DNA of 6,127 nucleotides from an uncultured Ruminococcus sp. (GTDB lineage: Bacteria; Bacillota; Clostridia; Oscillospirales; Ruminococcaceae): contig CAMHUJ010000111.1 of the NCBI GenBank assembly GCA_946188175.1, positions 1-6,127 on the forward strand, read 5' to 3'. Of the stretch, positions 5,623 to 6,127 are shown one piece after another (position 1 is the stretch's first letter; the number at the start of each line of letters is the position of its first letter). A model generated the notes under the pieces. The model saw only the letters and a program-made list of their open reading frames with translations, was not told where the DNA came from and did not search any database. The translations under genes and the position numbers were made by a program.

Positions 5623-6127
5623 ATGATGAATCTGGAATTTGAACGCAAGCTGACCATTCCGAAGGAAACAAAGGAAATGTATCCCGTGACACCGGAAATG
5701 GCAGAGATCGTAAAGCGGCGCGCGGCGGAGATCCGCGATATCTTTGAGGGCAAAGACGACAGACTGATTCTGATTATCGGTCCGTGCTCGGCGGATAATC
5801 CCGATGCCGTGCTCGACTATATTTCGCGGCTGCGTAAGGTGCAGGAGCAGGTCAAGGATGAAATCTTCATCATTCCGCGCATCTATACCAATAAACCGCG
5901 CACGACAGGCGCAGGCTACAAGGGTCTGCTGCATCAGCCGGACCCGAATGCAAAGCCCGATGTCTACAAGGGTATTATTGCGACCCGTGAGCTGCATATG
6001 CGCGCACTGAAGGAGACCGGCTTCTCCTGCGCGGATGAGATGCTCTATCCGGAGAATCACCGCTATCTGGACGACCTGCTGGCGTATGTCGCAGTCGGTG
6101 CGCGCTCCGTGGAGAATCAGGAGCACC
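5623..6127 (+). CDS. aroF: 3-deoxy-7-phosphoheptulonate (DAHP) synthase, type I alpha, N-terminal part
   Basis: DAHP synthase joins phosphoenolpyruvate and erythrose-4-phosphate in the first step of the shikimate pathway, feeding chorismate to tryptophan, tyrosine and phenylalanine synthesis. The window holds the first 168 residues; the frame is open to the end and the C-terminal half is missing because the sequence stops. Motifs of the AroF/G/H class: IIGPCSADNPDAVLDYISRL at 51-70 with the metal-ligand Cys55 (Cys61 of E. coli AroG), PRIYTNKPRTTGAGYKG at 85-101 with substrate-binding Arg86 and Lys91, and DEML at 138-141 followed by GARSVENQEH at 159-168 (GARTTESQVH in E. coli). The loop GAGYKG is one residue longer than the E. 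coli VGWKG. Which aromatic amino acid inhibits it cannot be read from this fragment, and the paralogue letter is conventional. It has its own promoter and lies downstream of trp genes, consistent with aromatic amino acid clustering. Confidence 0.93.
   Translation, partial: MMNLEFERKLTIPKETKEMYPVTPEMAEIVKRRAAEIRDIFEGKDDRLILIIGPCSADNPDAVLDYISRLRKVQEQVKDEIFIIPRIYTNKPRTTGAGYKGLLHQPDPNAKPDVYKGIIATRELHMRALKETGFSCADEMLYPENHRYLDDLLAYVAVGARSVENQEH

Noticed and set aside
5422..6126. 234-codon minus-strand open frame over the promoter region and DAHP synthase
   Set aside because: It opposes a clear DAHP synthase frame and covers its promoter and ribosome binding site; no recognisable protein.

Overview
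The window is a piece of bacterial chromosome carrying the 3' half of a tryptophan biosynthesis operon, two poorly characterised genes in the same direction, and the start of a DAHP synthase gene. All genes are on the + strand. The separate (unfused) trpC-trpF-trpB-trpA order, strong GGAGG-type ribosome binding sites, a consensus-like sigma-A promoter, and DUF2262 and DUF3810 family proteins suggest a Firmicute. Codon third positions rich in G/C and an intergenic palindrome built of AATTAGAAATT units point towards the Clostridia, probably Oscillospiraceae/Ruminococcus-like. The taxonomic call is inference from style, not from a marker gene.

Layout: bases 1-38 are an exact reverse complement of bases 51-88 and do not encode TrpC, so they look like an assembly or chimera artefact at a sequence end. 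The last ~40 codons of trpC follow, ending at 156. trpF (153-752) overlaps trpC by 4 bases. Bases 753-895 hold a ~124-bp imperfect palindromic repeat that splits trpF from trpB. trpB (896-2086) and trpA (2079-2852) overlap by 8 bases. Thirty-five bases later comes a cytosolic protein with a duplicated N-terminal domain and a DUF2262-like C-terminus (2888-4201). After 27 bases comes a three-pass membrane protein of the DUF3810 type with an HExxH motif (4229-5476). A 146-base intergenic region contains an 8-bp-arm palindrome and a near-perfect promoter (TTGACA, 17 bp, TATACT), which drives a type I DAHP synthase gene (from 5623, cut by the window end).

How they work together: DAHP synthase commits carbon to chorismate. 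The trp enzymes take chorismate-derived anthranilate through PRA isomerisation (TrpF) and indole-glycerol phosphate formation (TrpC) to tryptophan (TrpA/TrpB). The two genes in between have no obvious role in this pathway. No terminator is visible after trpA, so they may be co-transcribed with trp, but this cannot be proven from sequence. The points most worth checking are the terminal hairpin artefact, the palindromic element inside the trp operon, the Asp-to-Glu change at the TrpA catalytic acid, the duplicated-domain DUF2262 protein, and the palindromes around the DAHP synthase promoter. I saw no phage, CRISPR, transposase, tRNA or rRNA, and no clearly new multi-gene system.
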